Assembly: GCA_030674155.1 (NCBI GenBank) | Contig: CM060318.1 | Coordinates: forward strand, 71,204,552-71,232,051 | From: Stramonita haemastoma | Lineage: Eukaryota > Mollusca > Gastropoda > Neogastropoda > Muricidae | Direction: 5' to 3' | Length of the DNA: 27,500 nt | Shown here: one piece after another, positions 1-8,493 of the stretch | Numbering within the stretch: position 1 is the stretch's first letter | How the letters are laid out: every line of letters starts with the position of its first letter | Notes under the pieces: generated by a model | What the model saw: the letters and a program-made list of their open reading frames with translations, nothing else | Told to the model about the DNA's origin: nothing | Databases searched by the model: none | Translations under genes and position numbers: made by a program

Positions 1-63
1 TGCACTCGACGCTTCCTATCTTGATATACCTCCGTGTCAACTGGGCCCGGGAGATACAAACAC
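1..63 (-). CDS. Possible partial exon, runs off the left edge (minus strand)
   Basis: A minus-strand acceptor (gacaacagtgcag, plus 64-76) precedes a segment that is open to the window edge in one frame (CLYLPGPVDTEVYQDRKRR). That frame is the one needed to continue the phase-0 reading of the candidate exon at 287-223 across a 159-base intron. The exon is truncated by the window. No protein family is recognised. The evidence is splice-site and phase agreement only, so the call is tentative. Confidence 0.28.
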
Positions 64-222
64 CTGCACTGTTGTCAGATTATTGAAGCAACACTAACAA
101 AGTCGCGTCCGTAAAGCACAGAGGAAACTCGACTTTGTGGTTCCAGTCTTCCCAATGACACTATAATGCTTAATTAACTCGTAGACTGGGGATGTCATGT
201 CCTCCTCCTCGTTGAGCGTTAC

Positions 223-287
223 CTGAAGTCCAGAATTAAACCTCGGACCTGCTGGCTGCTGGATACTTTGGTTTGGCACCAGAACCC
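223..287 (-). CDS. Possible internal exon of an unidentified minus-strand gene
   Basis: On the minus strand a 65-base segment is bounded by an acceptor (gtgttttcag, plus positions 288-297) and a donor CAG|gtaacg (plus 225 to 217). Two of its frames are open. Read in phase 0 (GFWCQTK... ending LILDF plus AG) it joins in frame to the next candidate exon at 63-1, giving about 42 codons without a stop. The other open frame reads VLVPNQSIQQPAG. No domain is recognised. The upstream part of any such gene would lie between 290 and 540, where I see no further convincing exon. It could be chance, because short splice-bounded open stretches are common. The support is only the two well-formed splice sites and the matching phase. 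Confidence 0.3.
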
Positions 288-537
288 CTGAAAACACCTT
301 CAACAAGCAACTTAGCAATCTCCACAGTTTACATGATCAAACAAATTCAGTCTTACTTTAAAATATATCTATCATTATCTTGGTGGGAAAACCCTGTATT
401 TGAACATGTTAGCAGTTCCTGAAGAAAGAAGATCTAAGAAATGCACGCTAAATTACAAATTTCCCAAGTCATTTTCCGCTATATGACCTGAAAACATTCA
501 GAGTCTGCTGGTCTAAAGCAGCGACTCAAAATTAAAT
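288..537. other. No feature seen
   Basis: Unremarkable AT-rich sequence between the candidate minus-strand exons and the first SINE fragment. There is no open frame of note, no repeat and no tRNA-like promoter box. Confidence 0.5.
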
Positions 538-600
538 GGGGAGCGAAGTAGCCTAGTGGTTAGAGCATTGTATGTGTGTAGACACGCGTTAGAGTCAAAT
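538..600 (+). mobile_element. SINE head fragment (tRNA-derived)
   Basis: Positions 549-559 (TAGCCTAGTGG) match the RNA polymerase III A-box consensus TRGYNNARNGG perfectly and are followed by 'ttagagcattg', as in the D-arm of a tRNA. The region where a B-box is expected (about 588-600) is decayed, and no SINE body follows. It is a truncated, probably old copy. Confidence 0.6.
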
Positions 601-751
601 ATGCATGCAACTTAAAAGATCTGGAACTTTCGTCTGCTTATGGCGTTGTAAAAACACTGAGGTATTCATCACCCATAATTTATAATATACAGCTTGACGG
701 TAACCATTAACCAAGACTTAAAAAACAAACCAAGAATTAGAATATGTTAAA

Positions 752-1165
752 GGGGCAAGGTAGCCCGGTGGTTAAAACCTTGGCGTTTGTGATTCCGACG
801 TCCCGGAACGAGCCGCCACCAAGGCACCCACCCCGTCAGGGAATGTTCCTGCCAGTGGAGTTATCACTACAGAAGCCATCGCCTTAAAGTCCTTCGGGTG
901 AGACTATTAAACAAAGACTGTGTGCGAACGCACGTAGTACATATTGTGCACACGTTAAAACCCCGTTCCGCCTTTGGGAAGAGTAGGCCTTTGTGTGCCG
1001 GAATGAATAGATAAGATTTATTAACAAAACAATAGATAAACGCATGCGCACTAATGTTTTTAGACATCCCGAAGTCGGAATGCAGCTGCATTAAATGATG
1101 GGAGAAAACGGTCGGTCCATTACGCAAAATCTCACTATTGGTGAACCTCAAGCTTCTAGCCCAGA
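752..1165 (+). mobile_element. Near full-length tRNA-derived SINE, family A
   Basis: The copy has a tRNA-like head with a one-mismatch A-box at 761-771 (TAGCCCGGTGG). The B-box near 799-812 has decayed. The body motif 'agtccttcgggtgagact' (888-905) is followed by 'gtgtgcgaacgcacgtag' (920-937) and 'cacacgttaaaa'. The 3' module has 'cccgaagtcggaatgcagc' near 1068 and 'attggtgaacctca' near 1137. The same order recurs at 3172-3580, and partial copies lie throughout the window. A 100-codon minus-strand open frame inside it is chance. No clear target-site duplication was found. Such elements are transcribed by RNA polymerase III and mobilised by a partner LINE. Confidence 0.75.
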
Positions 1166-1299
1166 ACAAAGAAAAGTTGTGTACTTACGTTTGCTGAGTT
1201 CTTGATGCGTACTGCAGTCACCTCTCCTCTCCTTCGCTGTACACCGTCAGATGTCTGGTGAAGATGATGGCGTGTTCTTTCCAGTTCCTCTCGCGGACC

Positions 1300-1848
1300 T
1301 TACAGCTTGGGTTTGCAGGGTTCTCTCCGCTCTGTAGCGTCATCTTTGAAGGATGTGCTCGCCAGTTTGGTTTTCTTTACCACAGGCAAAAAGGAACGAG
1401 TGTCAGCATTGTAGATGTATGGTGATTTAGCCTGTTGTGCCCAGTGCTGAGTTTTAGAATGACGACCTGTTCTATTTCGAGATGGTAGTCCTTCTCTGCT
1501 CAGGGTCGGGCCATTGATTTGATGATGGTTTTCATAGAAGGTGAAGCTGCTTTCGTACTGTTCTTCCTGTGCACCCCGTTTCGCCAGTTCAGCCTGTTCT
1601 TTGCCAGGTATACCACAGTGGGCAGGGATCCACTGCAGCATTACACGGTTGTTGTGTACGGAGCTGTAGTCCTGCAAGGGTTCGGTGGGTTTCTTTGCGG
1701 ACAGGGCTTGTAGTGACAGGGCGTCGCTGAAAAACACCACTTGCTGGGATTCATCTTTGGAGTATCTGACCACGATTGCAGTTTGTTTCAGGGCTTAGGT
1801 TTCTGCACAGTAGTTTTTGCAGTGTCTTCCAGTTGGTATGTCAGATCT
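1300..1848 (-). pseudogene. Decayed LINE fragment with RNase H domain
   Basis: The minus strand encodes the RNase H domain of a non-LTR retrotransposon of the RNase-H-bearing kind (I/Nimbus-like by inference). Visible landmarks in order are IPTGRHCKNYCAET, FFSDALSLQAL (its Asp is a catalytic residue of the fold), WIPAHCGIPG and KEQAELAKRGA. In another frame near 1344-1361 there is EHILQR, the usual zinc-knuckle-like HILQ motif after RNase H. Decay is clear: an in-frame TAA at plus 1795-1797 interrupts NYCAET/ALKQTA, KEQAELA lacks the Asp normally seen in the ADELA motif, and the frame shifts before EHILQ. No reverse transcriptase domain remains upstream in the window. It is a dead copy with no host function implied. 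Confidence 0.8.
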
Positions 1849-1889
1849 TGATACGTCTTGCTACCACTGGTTTTGATTTTCATAGGTAG

Positions 1890-2077
1890 TGCAAACCACG
1901 ATTTTAGAGACATGCCCAGAACTTGATACGATCCCCATGAGACTGTCGACACCTAATGCCAGACTTCTGAGGAATCAGAGCAAGAAGGGAGAGACCCAGA
2001 AGGTCTGGGAAGTGCTTGAAGGACATGTTTGGGGGCAAGAGGTGTCCCTTCCCTTATTGTGCACATGTGTGCAAGGG
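1890..2077. other. No feature seen
   Basis: Sequence between the RNase H remnant and the weak minus-strand frame. The plus strand holds a 69-codon open frame (1889-2098) with no recognisable motif, which I treat as chance. Confidence 0.4.
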
Positions 2078-2746
2078 TCAGGCAGACTGCCATTTTAGGA
2101 CACCTAAATCCTTGTTCGGCGACACGGTTGATGGGCTCCCTTCGTGACCACTGAGGATATGGACAAAGCTTTCAACTCTGGTCAGTGAACCTTGCGGAAA
2201 CTTCAGGGACAAATTTTGATTCGAGCAAAGAAAATGTTGAGAGACTGGGTTACATTTGTGGACATTGTGCACACACACGTTGACAGGCTACAACCTGTAC
2301 TGACGTGCTTACAGTGTGAGCAAGGCAGAGGTTGCGTGTCCGATACTTAGCAACCCTACCTCTTCTACGGTCGGTGCTATTTCGGATAGCGGATGTCCAC
2401 AAGGACCACAGCCTCTCCTGCTCTCATCGCATTTAGTCCCTGAAGTGTTGCAGAGATGGGAGGTCATATAGACGCCACTCTGATACGAAGCCCCCAAACT
2501 CATTGCTGGTCAATCCATGAAGATAACGGACATGGATTGTTCTAGATCCCTGGGCAACGGAACCAGGCTCGGCACGAGGTCTGCCCTTAGGGATTTGCTG
2601 AAGCACTTTCTCCTTTCTCCCATTCTAAACCCTTCAAGCCCCATAGACCTGACATCTGTCCTCTCAATCATCATGGGGATCTTGGACATGTCCTGGGTCA
2701 TGTGCTCCAACATCGTGGCGGGTGGCGTCTCCACTGTAGTTGCCTT
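2078..2746 (-). other. Unusually open minus-strand frame, possible decayed coding sequence
   Basis: One minus-strand frame runs from 2746 to 2078 with very few stops. It is broken at 2510-2512, at 2309-2311 and between there and 2278, and it ends at 2078. Random sequence of this composition should show roughly ten stops. The conceptual pieces include LVPSLVPLPRDLEQSMSV, CGPCGHPLSEIAPTVEEVG and LSGHEGSPSTVSPNKDLG. I do not recognise any family. It may be an eroded transposon ORF, or simply a locally stop-poor stretch, because the plus strand at 2517-2756 is also open. A poly-A run at 2883-2902 lies just to the right. Confidence 0.3.
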
Positions 2747-2919
2747 TCAGGGATGATTGAAAAGATGACTTATGACTTGACTGACTTGACATCTCTGGTG
2801 AGAAGGGTCACGATCATCGGCGAAGATCTGGTGACAAAGACCATGAACACAACGATAACTACATGTTCTACATTAACTCTTTAAAAAAAAAAAAAAAAAA
2901 AAGGAAATCAGACTACAAA

Positions 2920-3085
2920 AGGGGGCGGGATAACCTAGTGGTTAAAGTGATGTGCTCCTGATCTGATAGCCTGGGTTCGAGACCTACCACCAAACCACTC
3001 GTTCGAGGGGATTTTTCCCTAGAGTTCAACATCAGTACCTACTCCACTCCCCGAAAACTCCCTGGTCCGTTAAAAAAAAAAGAGT
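2920..3085 (+). mobile_element. SINE family A, 5' half
   Basis: The best-preserved promoter in the window: the A-box region at 2931-2941 (TAACCTAGTGG, one mismatch) and a perfect B-box at 2974-2984 (GGTTCGAGACC). The body motif 'ggggatttttccctagag' (3007-3024) and 'ctactccactccccgaaa' follow, and the copy then ends in an A-run near 3072. The 3' module is missing. It sits shortly after a 20-base poly-A (2883-2902). Confidence 0.75.
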
Positions 3086-3171
3086 ACCTTTGCATCAAAT
3101 GAAAAATGGGGTCCACATCGTTACGGTATTAAACTGGTTTATCGTAATATTCGGCATACAAAATTTAATAT

Positions 3172-3580
3172 GGAGGGGGTAGCTTAATAGCTAAAGCATC
3201 GCGCTCACGATTTTACAACCCAGAATCGAGTCGCCACCGAGACTCCCATTCAATGGTTCTTCCCGGGGAGGTTACATCAGTACCGCGACTCCACTCCCTC
3301 GGAAAGTTCTTCGGATGAGACTATAAACCGAGGTCCTGAATGCGCACGCACGGGTACGGAGAACATTTTGCGACTCAAACTTGTCATGCCTATGGAAAGT
3401 AATAGGCCATTTATGCCGGCAAAAACAGATGGCAATCTTGATTCTTTTAAAAAAGTATGCACATGTGTTTAGACATCATAATCGAAGTCGGAATGTGGCT
3501 ACCTGAATGGTGAGCAAAAACGGTCACATAGCTACGCTAAATTTCACCATTGGTGAACCTCGGAGCTCCAGCTTGAGTAA
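3172..3580 (+). mobile_element. Near full-length SINE, family A
   Basis: The head (tagcttaatagctaaagc, 3180-3197) and a degraded B-box ('cagaatcgagtc', about 3221-3232) precede the body 'agactataaaccgaggtcc' (near 3319). The 3' module carries 'gaagtcggaatgtggct' (from 3485) and 'cattggtgaacctcggagc' (3548-3566). The arrangement is the same as in the copy at 752-1165. The tail ends in A-rich sequence 'cgaaaataaagaatgaaac'. The minus-strand open frame inside it is a shadow. Confidence 0.75.
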
Positions 3581-3625
3581 CGAAAATAAAGAATGAAACA
3601 GAATTAATCTAAGCATATTTCAAAA

Positions 3626-3654
3626 GTGTGTGTGTGTGCGTGTGTGTATGTGTG

Positions 3655-3685
<31 letters not shown>

Positions 3686-3731
3686 TGGTGTGTGTTGTGT
3701 GCGGTGTCGTGCGTTGTGCGTGCGTGGTGTG

Positions 3732-3766
<35 letters not shown>

Positions 3767-3809
3767 TGTGTGTGTATCGTGTGTGTATGTGTGTGTGTGT
3801 GTGTGTGTG
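3626..3809. repeat. Compound GT microsatellite
   Basis: About 180 bases of GT dinucleotides interrupted by short GCGTGC and TGGTGTG variants. All long cysteine/valine or threonine/histidine open frames across it are products of the repeat. It abuts a SINE tail fragment on the right. Confidence 0.95.
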
Positions 3810-3821
3810 GTTCAGGTCCAA

Positions 3822-3915
3822 AAATTTTCCATCCCGAAGCCAGCAATGCGGCTGACAGTGAGGACCAAAACGGTCCATACGCAAAATTTTTTATCGGTGA
3901 AAAACCAGGTTATAG
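3822..3915 (+). mobile_element. SINE family A 3' module, standalone
   Basis: The segment matches only the 3' module: 'tcccgaagccagcaatgcgg', 'accaaaacggtccatacgc' and 'atcggtgaaaaaccaggt'. No head or body precedes it, because the GT microsatellite lies directly upstream. It is one of several copies in which this module occurs alone. Confidence 0.6.
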
Positions 3916-4194
3916 CAAAGACGACAGAACAAAACCCTTCTTCATCCTAATAAAACCAGGCTGTGCCGAGGACACCAGCCATTCCGCTTCACTACCCCCC
4001 ATGTTACAAAAAAGTGTAAAAGGATACACGCTTCAGTTTTTGGTTTTTTTTCAAATGCGGTATGGGCAAATACAACTGCGTAATGGACACACCGTGCCAA
4101 TCCCAGCGTAAATGATTATCCTACCAGGTCGCCAGAATAAAACAATACAGGATTGTACAGGCTAAAGAATGTGAACGGAAATAGGTAACGAATG
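3916..4194. other. No feature seen
   Basis: Unique-looking sequence between a SINE tail and a GA tract. No gene or repeat structure was noted. Confidence 0.4.
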
Positions 4195-4460
4195 GAGGGG
4201 GGAGAGAAAGAGAGAGGGGGAGAGAGGGGGGGAGAGAGAGAGAGGGGGAGAGAGGGGGAGAGAGAGAGGGAGAGGAGAGGGGAGAGAGGGAGAGAAGAGG
4301 GAGAGAGAGGGAGAGGGGGAGAGAGGGGGAGGGGAGAGGGGGAGAGAGAGGGAGAGGGGGGGAGGAGAGAGGAGGGAGGAGAGAGAGGAGAGAGGAGGAG
4401 AGGAGGAGAGAGGAGAGAGAGAGAGGAGAAGAGAGGAGAGAGAGAGGAGAGGGAGAGAGA
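4195..4460. repeat. GA/GGGGAGA purine tract
   Basis: About 265 bases that are almost entirely purine on the plus strand, mixing (GA)n with G-run variants. It is a polypurine-polypyrimidine tract. Arginine/glutamate or serine/leucine open frames here are artefacts. Confidence 0.95.
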
Positions 4461-4861
4461 ATAGAAACAATGAAAATGATAATAGAGAAAAGGAGGAAAT
4501 TTCTAGCAATAATTTCACATGTCGGAAACTACTTTACTGCAAGAGCCTCCTCCCCCTTCCCCCCACTCACTTTATCATCATTTAAGGTTCTGTAATCTTT
4601 TCGCGAGGTTTCATGGCCAAGACAAAAGGTTCCCTCTTGCGATTGAAAACACACCACCAAAACAAACAAACAAAATTCAACAAAGATATGGACAACAAAA
4701 CCAATCGACAACACATTTACTCTAAACAAAAAAAATCTCACTCACCAATGCATTCCATGGCTTGAGGGAAGAGAGGCATGATGAACTTGGACTTTCCGGA
4801 ATCTCCAGGATGCAGTCTTCCCTTTAGTGTTTCAGGGCAGTAGGTTGATATTGAAAACGCC
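4461..4861. other. No gene seen
   Basis: AT-rich sequence with A-rich patches around 4660-4735. Open frames of 68-70 codons on both strands show no recognisable motif. The right end leads into the LINE fragment at 4862, and some of it may be further eroded LINE sequence. Confidence 0.4.
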
Positions 4862-5128
4862 ATCGGACCATATGAAGAGCTGTCATCAGTGAAAGAACGC
4901 AGACTACAGTGGTACGGGTACGTCACACAAACATCTGGACGGGTCAAGACTGTCCTACTGGGAACAGTTCAAGGAGGGTGACGAAGATGCAGACGGAGAA
5001 AACCATGGGAACACAACAGTGAGTGGAAAGATATGGTACGGAAAGCACATGACTATGTGGAGTGGAGGAAGCTGGTTGCAAAATCTTCAGTGGTGCCCCC
5101 GCGGTCTACAGGACTACGGAATAAGTGA
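4862..5128 (+). pseudogene. LINE 3' end fragment (C-terminus of reverse transcriptase ORF)
   Basis: The plus-strand frame from the CCA at 4868 to the TGA at 5126-5128 carries PYEELSSVKERRLQWYGYVT, KTVLLGTVQGG, EWRKLVAKSSVVPP and a terminal STGLRNK. This is the characteristic C-terminal tail of the non-LTR retrotransposon ORFs whose family pattern is RRLrWyGHVtR ... KTiLQGTveGgRrRGRq ... WR.LVa.s.vvPPr. An in-frame TGA at 4979-4981 falls where the RGRQ block should start, and the DNIkEWTG block is shortened, so the copy is dead. It is 5'-truncated at about 4862. The sequence after the stop (aggtgaaggttgatg) is probably its 3' UTR. Confidence 0.8.
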
Positions 5129-5359
5129 AGGTGAAGGTTGATGTTTGCTGTGTGTGGCCTCGACATTGTGTTGTTGCGAAAGGCTGAAGACAGACCAGCC
5201 TGGAGAACACTGTCGACCAACACTCCTTGGTGTCCCCGACGACCGTCTTGGTTATGGGGATCCTGATTGGCAAACCTGGAAAAAAAAAGCACCGCATTTC
5301 ACAAATCGAGAATCATTTTTACTTCTCTTTCACACACAAGACAGGTTTCTCGATCCTAC
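5129..5359 (+). other. Probable LINE 3' UTR and unique DNA
   Basis: Directly downstream of the LINE stop codon. No coding signal is visible. The stretch from 5129 to about 5280 may be the LINE 3' UTR, but I cannot define its end because no clear tail or target-site duplication is present. Confidence 0.35.
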
Positions 5360-5425
5360 CTCTACCACTACCACCACCACCACCACTACCGTTTACTACT
5401 ACACTACGACGACGACGACGACGAA
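5360..5425. repeat. Trinucleotide microsatellite (CAC/CTA/CGA)
   Basis: Short runs of CTACCA, CAC, TACTAC and GACGAC follow one another. Confidence 0.8.
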
Positions 5426-6200
5426 AGGAGCAGCACAAGGAAAATGAAAAGCGTTGTTATCACAATCACTCAGACTGCTGTCTGAGTCACCCGTTTTTCT
5501 GCCATTCTTCTGCATAGAGATTTTCGCCCGCCCCCTCCCCCTTTAAAAAAATCGAGATGTAAGGAGATGAGAACATTGATTAAAGGATAAAGCCTTTTTT
5601 TTCTTTGATACTGAACCAACCGCATAGCTGTAGATGTTTTCAGGCCTTGCAAGATACGACCACTTTTTGCACGAAATGATCCAAGAATATCCGTGAGCCA
5701 GACATCTTTTTTATTTTAAAAAAAAATGCTTATATCTGGCAGCCAAATAAATACTCAATAACAGTACAGGTGTACTATCAATTACACTATACATTTTTTT
5801 TTAATACTCACACTTTCTGTTTCTTCAGTCTTCATCCAGCAAAGTGTGGAATCTTCCTGTCTTCAGAGGCCTTTCCCCTCCTAGTACTGTCTCAGCAGTG
5901 TGACTGGACCGCACTGCAGCTGAGGGCCGTTTGAAATGAAGGGAGTGGGCAGGGATGAACGCTTTTTCAGTGCAGGGTGAAAAATGCTCACAGTTCAAAT
6001 TGCCGGTTTGAAAAAAAAAAAGGAAGGGAGGGGGGGGGGGGGGGAGAGCAACAAAAAAGGGGAAATAACTTGCTTTGGCAGTAAACTTGTGTGCTGTTTT
6101 TGATGACGTTTTCCGCTCATGATCTCTCTCTATATCTGCCTTTTGCTTTCTCAGTGTCTGTCGTCTGTCTGTCTTGTCAGCCCAGTTGCAAGATGACTGT
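5426..6200. other. No gene seen; A-rich and G-run DNA
   Basis: Unique AT-rich sequence with several A- and T-homopolymers and a G-run of about 15 bases near 6029-6044. The 208-codon minus-strand open frame starting at 6451 is mostly the GA microsatellite read through, and the part at 5825-6100 has no recognisable domain. Confidence 0.4.
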
Positions 6201-6339
6201 TTTTTTCTTTCTGTGTCTGTCTCTTTCTGTCTCTGTGTCTCTCTCTCTGCCTCTCTTTGTCTCTCTTTGTCTCTCTGTCTCTGTCTTTCTCTGTCTCTCT
6301 CTTCTCTCTCTTGTCTCTGTCTGTCTGTCTGTCTGTCTC

Positions 6340-6436
<97 letters not shown>
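6201..6436. repeat. TCTG/CT compound microsatellite with a long pure CT run
   Basis: TCTGTCTC variants lead into (TCTG)n at 6315-6340 and then an uninterrupted CT dinucleotide run of roughly 90 bases to 6436. It is a perfect polypurine-polypyrimidine mirror tract. Confidence 0.95.
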
Positions 6437-6438
<2 letters not shown>

Positions 6439-6771
6439 AAAATTCACACAACTTTTGACTTTATTGAGAGGAATGTCACTGAGCCAGAACCTTTTTTTCA
6501 TTGCCTTGGGTTTTTTTTTATATCATCCCGTAGCATCTTTCTTCATTTCATCTGCTGTCCTTCTTTTGTTCCTCAGAGTGCATAAAAAGGTAAAAATGAT
6601 AGTGTTTTAAATACTTACCTCAATCAAAAAAATCATTAATTTTTTATTGCTTAAGAACCTCAATGGCTTTTAATCTGTCTTAGAAATTAGTATAATTACT
6701 ATAATGATCTTTCCCTGCTACACGTTCTTGCAAAATTTTGAAAAGATAACGGATGTTAAATTTATTTCATT
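6437..6771. other. No feature seen
   Basis: AT-rich sequence with T-runs and no detectable gene or repeat family. Confidence 0.5.
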
Positions 6772-6885
6772 CATTTCCCGAAGTCGGAATACAGCTACAT
6801 TAATTGTTGGCAAAAACGGTTGCTTACGCACTATCGTACCATTGGTGAACCTCAGAACTCCAGCCGACGAACCAAAAGAAAAAAG
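6772..6885 (+). mobile_element. SINE family A 3' module, standalone
   Basis: The order is 'cccgaagtcggaatacagct' (6777-6796), 'ggcaaaaacggttgcttacg' and 'accattggtgaacctcagaa', then 'ctccagccgacgaacc'. It matches the 3' modules of the full copies at 752 and 3172, but no head or body precedes it; the sequence upstream is AT-rich and unique. Confidence 0.7.
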
Positions 6886-7432
6886 CCAGTCGTAGTTCAA
6901 AAACTAAAAATATTTATCCCAAAAGCTGTGTGTAATAGAGGACATGGTACAGGTTTCACAGCTGTTGGTTATTTTATACAAGTCACAGGATTCCATTGAT
7001 ATGGTGCAATGACGAAGACGAGTAACAAACAGATAAATAAAATATTGTACTGTACGTTATTGTCCTTTGGTGATGAAATGGCTTGTGTCTCTTGATCAAT
7101 ATAATTTTTGTGATCGAGCCAAGTAAAGATATACCTTTTTTTGGAAGCAGAAAAGATAGACTGGATAGTTTGATGTTTACGCTATGGACGTATAATTTTG
7201 AAGCACAAAAAGATGATTAATTAGCTTGATTTTACGCCAAGATGACCGGTGTGATTCTCTCTCAACAGTGAACAGAATAATTCTCACTCAAGCCAGAATC
7301 AGCATCATTATCCCTCTCCAATATGACCACCATGTTTCTGTTCTCTACTGTTGATAGCATAATTTTCACCACATGGATGACATAATTCTTGTGCATAATT
7401 CTCTCATCAACTTGAATAAGTTTTTTTCTCTC
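6886..7432. other. No feature seen; insertion-site flank
   Basis: AT-rich sequence without open frames or recognised repeats. Loosely repetitive words (ataattctc, cataattctt) recur at 7275-7420 and again at 7800-8170, on both sides of the SINE inserted at 7443. This suggests one older sequence block split by that insertion. Confidence 0.4.
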
Positions 7433-7442
7433 TACCAGGGAT
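7433..7442 (+). repeat. Target-site duplication, left copy
   Basis: TACCAGGGAT at 7433-7442 is repeated exactly at 7754-7763 and brackets the SINE between them. This is the hallmark of LINE-mediated insertion. Confidence 0.8.
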
Positions 7443-7753
7443 GAGGACGGGATAGCTCAGTGGTCAGAGCACTCGCTTTCCCCAAGCTAAGGTTAAGCAG
7501 CATCGAGCGTGGTTGCCAAATGGATGGGTGACCGTTTGCTCGTCTGGGCTTCAGTACAGTCCCCCAGTTCACCCAGTTAGCTGTAAATGGGTACCTGCCC
7601 TCTTTAGGGTCAGGGAAGGTACAACAGCGAGGGGGAGCAGATGGGCGCCGTCCTTAACATGCTGGCTCCTAGAGAAGCTGAGGTCTCTGATGCCTCGCTC
7701 CCCTACGATCACACAGGTTATGGGAATACCTTTACCTTTTCCTTTTTTCTTTT
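7443..7753 (+). mobile_element. SINE family C: tRNA-like A-box plus 5S-rRNA-like segment
   Basis: The element begins with 'gacgggatagctcagtggtc', which contains a perfect A-box (TAGCTCAGTGG, 7453-7463). Instead of a tRNA B-box it continues with 'aagctaagg', 'ttaagcagcatcgagcg', 'ggttgcc' and 'tggatgggtgaccg' (7521-7534). These correspond in order to the AAGCTAAGCAG, GGTT and TTGGATGGGAGACCG segments of the 3' half of 5S rRNA. The body has 'gggtacctgccctctttag' and 'gagatgggcgcc'-like words, and the tail is 'ctttaccttttcctttt'. Exact 10-base target-site duplications flank it. A 5'-truncated relative lies at 24358-24598. Open frames on both strands are shadows. Confidence 0.85.
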
Positions 7754-7763
7754 TACCAGGGAT
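7754..7763 (+). repeat. Target-site duplication, right copy
   Basis: Second copy of TACCAGGGAT, directly after the SINE tail. Confidence 0.8.
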
Positions 7764-8204
7764 AGCATTGTAACGCCTCCATAAATCTATCTTTAACATG
7801 AACAACCTGATTCATCCTTCAGCATAAATACTAATGCTATATTTTATGTATATCCTTGATATTGTTGACATGTGATTAGTTCTTTGTGATGTGTAGTTTT
7901 ACTTTCATAGGACGTCCTGTGCATCATTTCCTGTCCACCATAAATAATATTCTCTTCTTTTTTTTCCCTTGCGCGTGTATGATAATCATGCAGGGATAGA
8001 ATGACTGTCACTCCAATTATGTGATTTTATGATATCCCTTCTCGCTGTGTGATATAATTACACCGTCCATGACTCTATTCTCAGTCCAGCACAGATAACG
8101 ATCACTGCCCATGCGTGGGTGACAATTATATTCCCCGCCTGCAGAGAATAACTGTCACTCCAATTATAGTATCATGACATCCCCGTCATGTGGGATATGC
8201 TGGA
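7764..8204. other. No gene seen
   Basis: AT-rich DNA. A short duplicated phrase, 'gactgtcactccaatta' near 8002 and 'aactgtcactccaattat' near 8151, indicates loosely repetitive content of unknown family. Confidence 0.4.
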
Positions 8205-8324
8205 GACGGGATGCTATGGTTAGAACATGCGCTCGCAATCTGACACCGGGTTCGAATCCGTTAAGGGGATTTTTCCTCTGGAGGACACATTATTATCCTC
8301 AATATAAAAGAATGAATGAATAAA
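8205..8324 (+). mobile_element. tRNA-like SINE head and short body
   Basis: A perfect B-box (GGTTCGAATCC) lies at 8249-8259. The A-box region ('gggatgctatggttagaac', near 8210) has decayed. The family A body word 'ggggatttttcctctggag' follows at 8265-8283. The copy then ends in an 'aaaagaatgaatgaataaa' tail. Confidence 0.7.
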
Positions 8325-8493
8325 ACACAAATATGCCTTGACACTGCTTTCAATGTCTCACATCCGACGGACGCTTAGCGAGTGGTTAAGCCGTTCGACA
8401 TAAATCTTGGGTCATGAGTCGTGGTTTGACTCTCGCGGCGTTTCGTGAATTAAAGAGTGGATTTTTTACGTTCTCAAGATGAGTTGAATAAAT
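8325..8493 (+). repeat. Error-like direct duplicate of the next SINE's 5' part
   Basis: This 169-base segment repeats the next one (8494-8664) in the same order but is about 11 bases shorter over the shared part. The differences are nearly all missing single bases, often in runs of two or three identical bases: ggtcatgag against ggtccatgaag, gtggtttg against gtgggtttgg, ctcaag against ctccaag. No clear substitution was seen, and one extra base is present. It contains a damaged A-box (cttagcgagtggttaag). It may be a false duplication made from an unpolished read, or a true tandem duplicate. Confidence 0.6.

Noticed and set aside
1889..2098. 69-codon plus-strand open frame
   Set aside because: Short, with no motif, and flanked by transposon debris.
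4162..4518. Open frames of 90-118 codons (Arg/Glu or Ser/Leu) across the GA tract; similar frames at 5825-6610, 8774-9896, 10483-11050, 11779-12077 and 16663-17194
   Set aside because: They consist of dinucleotide repeat translation. Both strands and several frames are open at once, and there is no start context or complex sequence.
7480..7540. Genuine 5S rRNA gene
   Set aside because: Only the 3'-half segments are present, one of them with extra bases, and they are embedded in a flanked mobile element.
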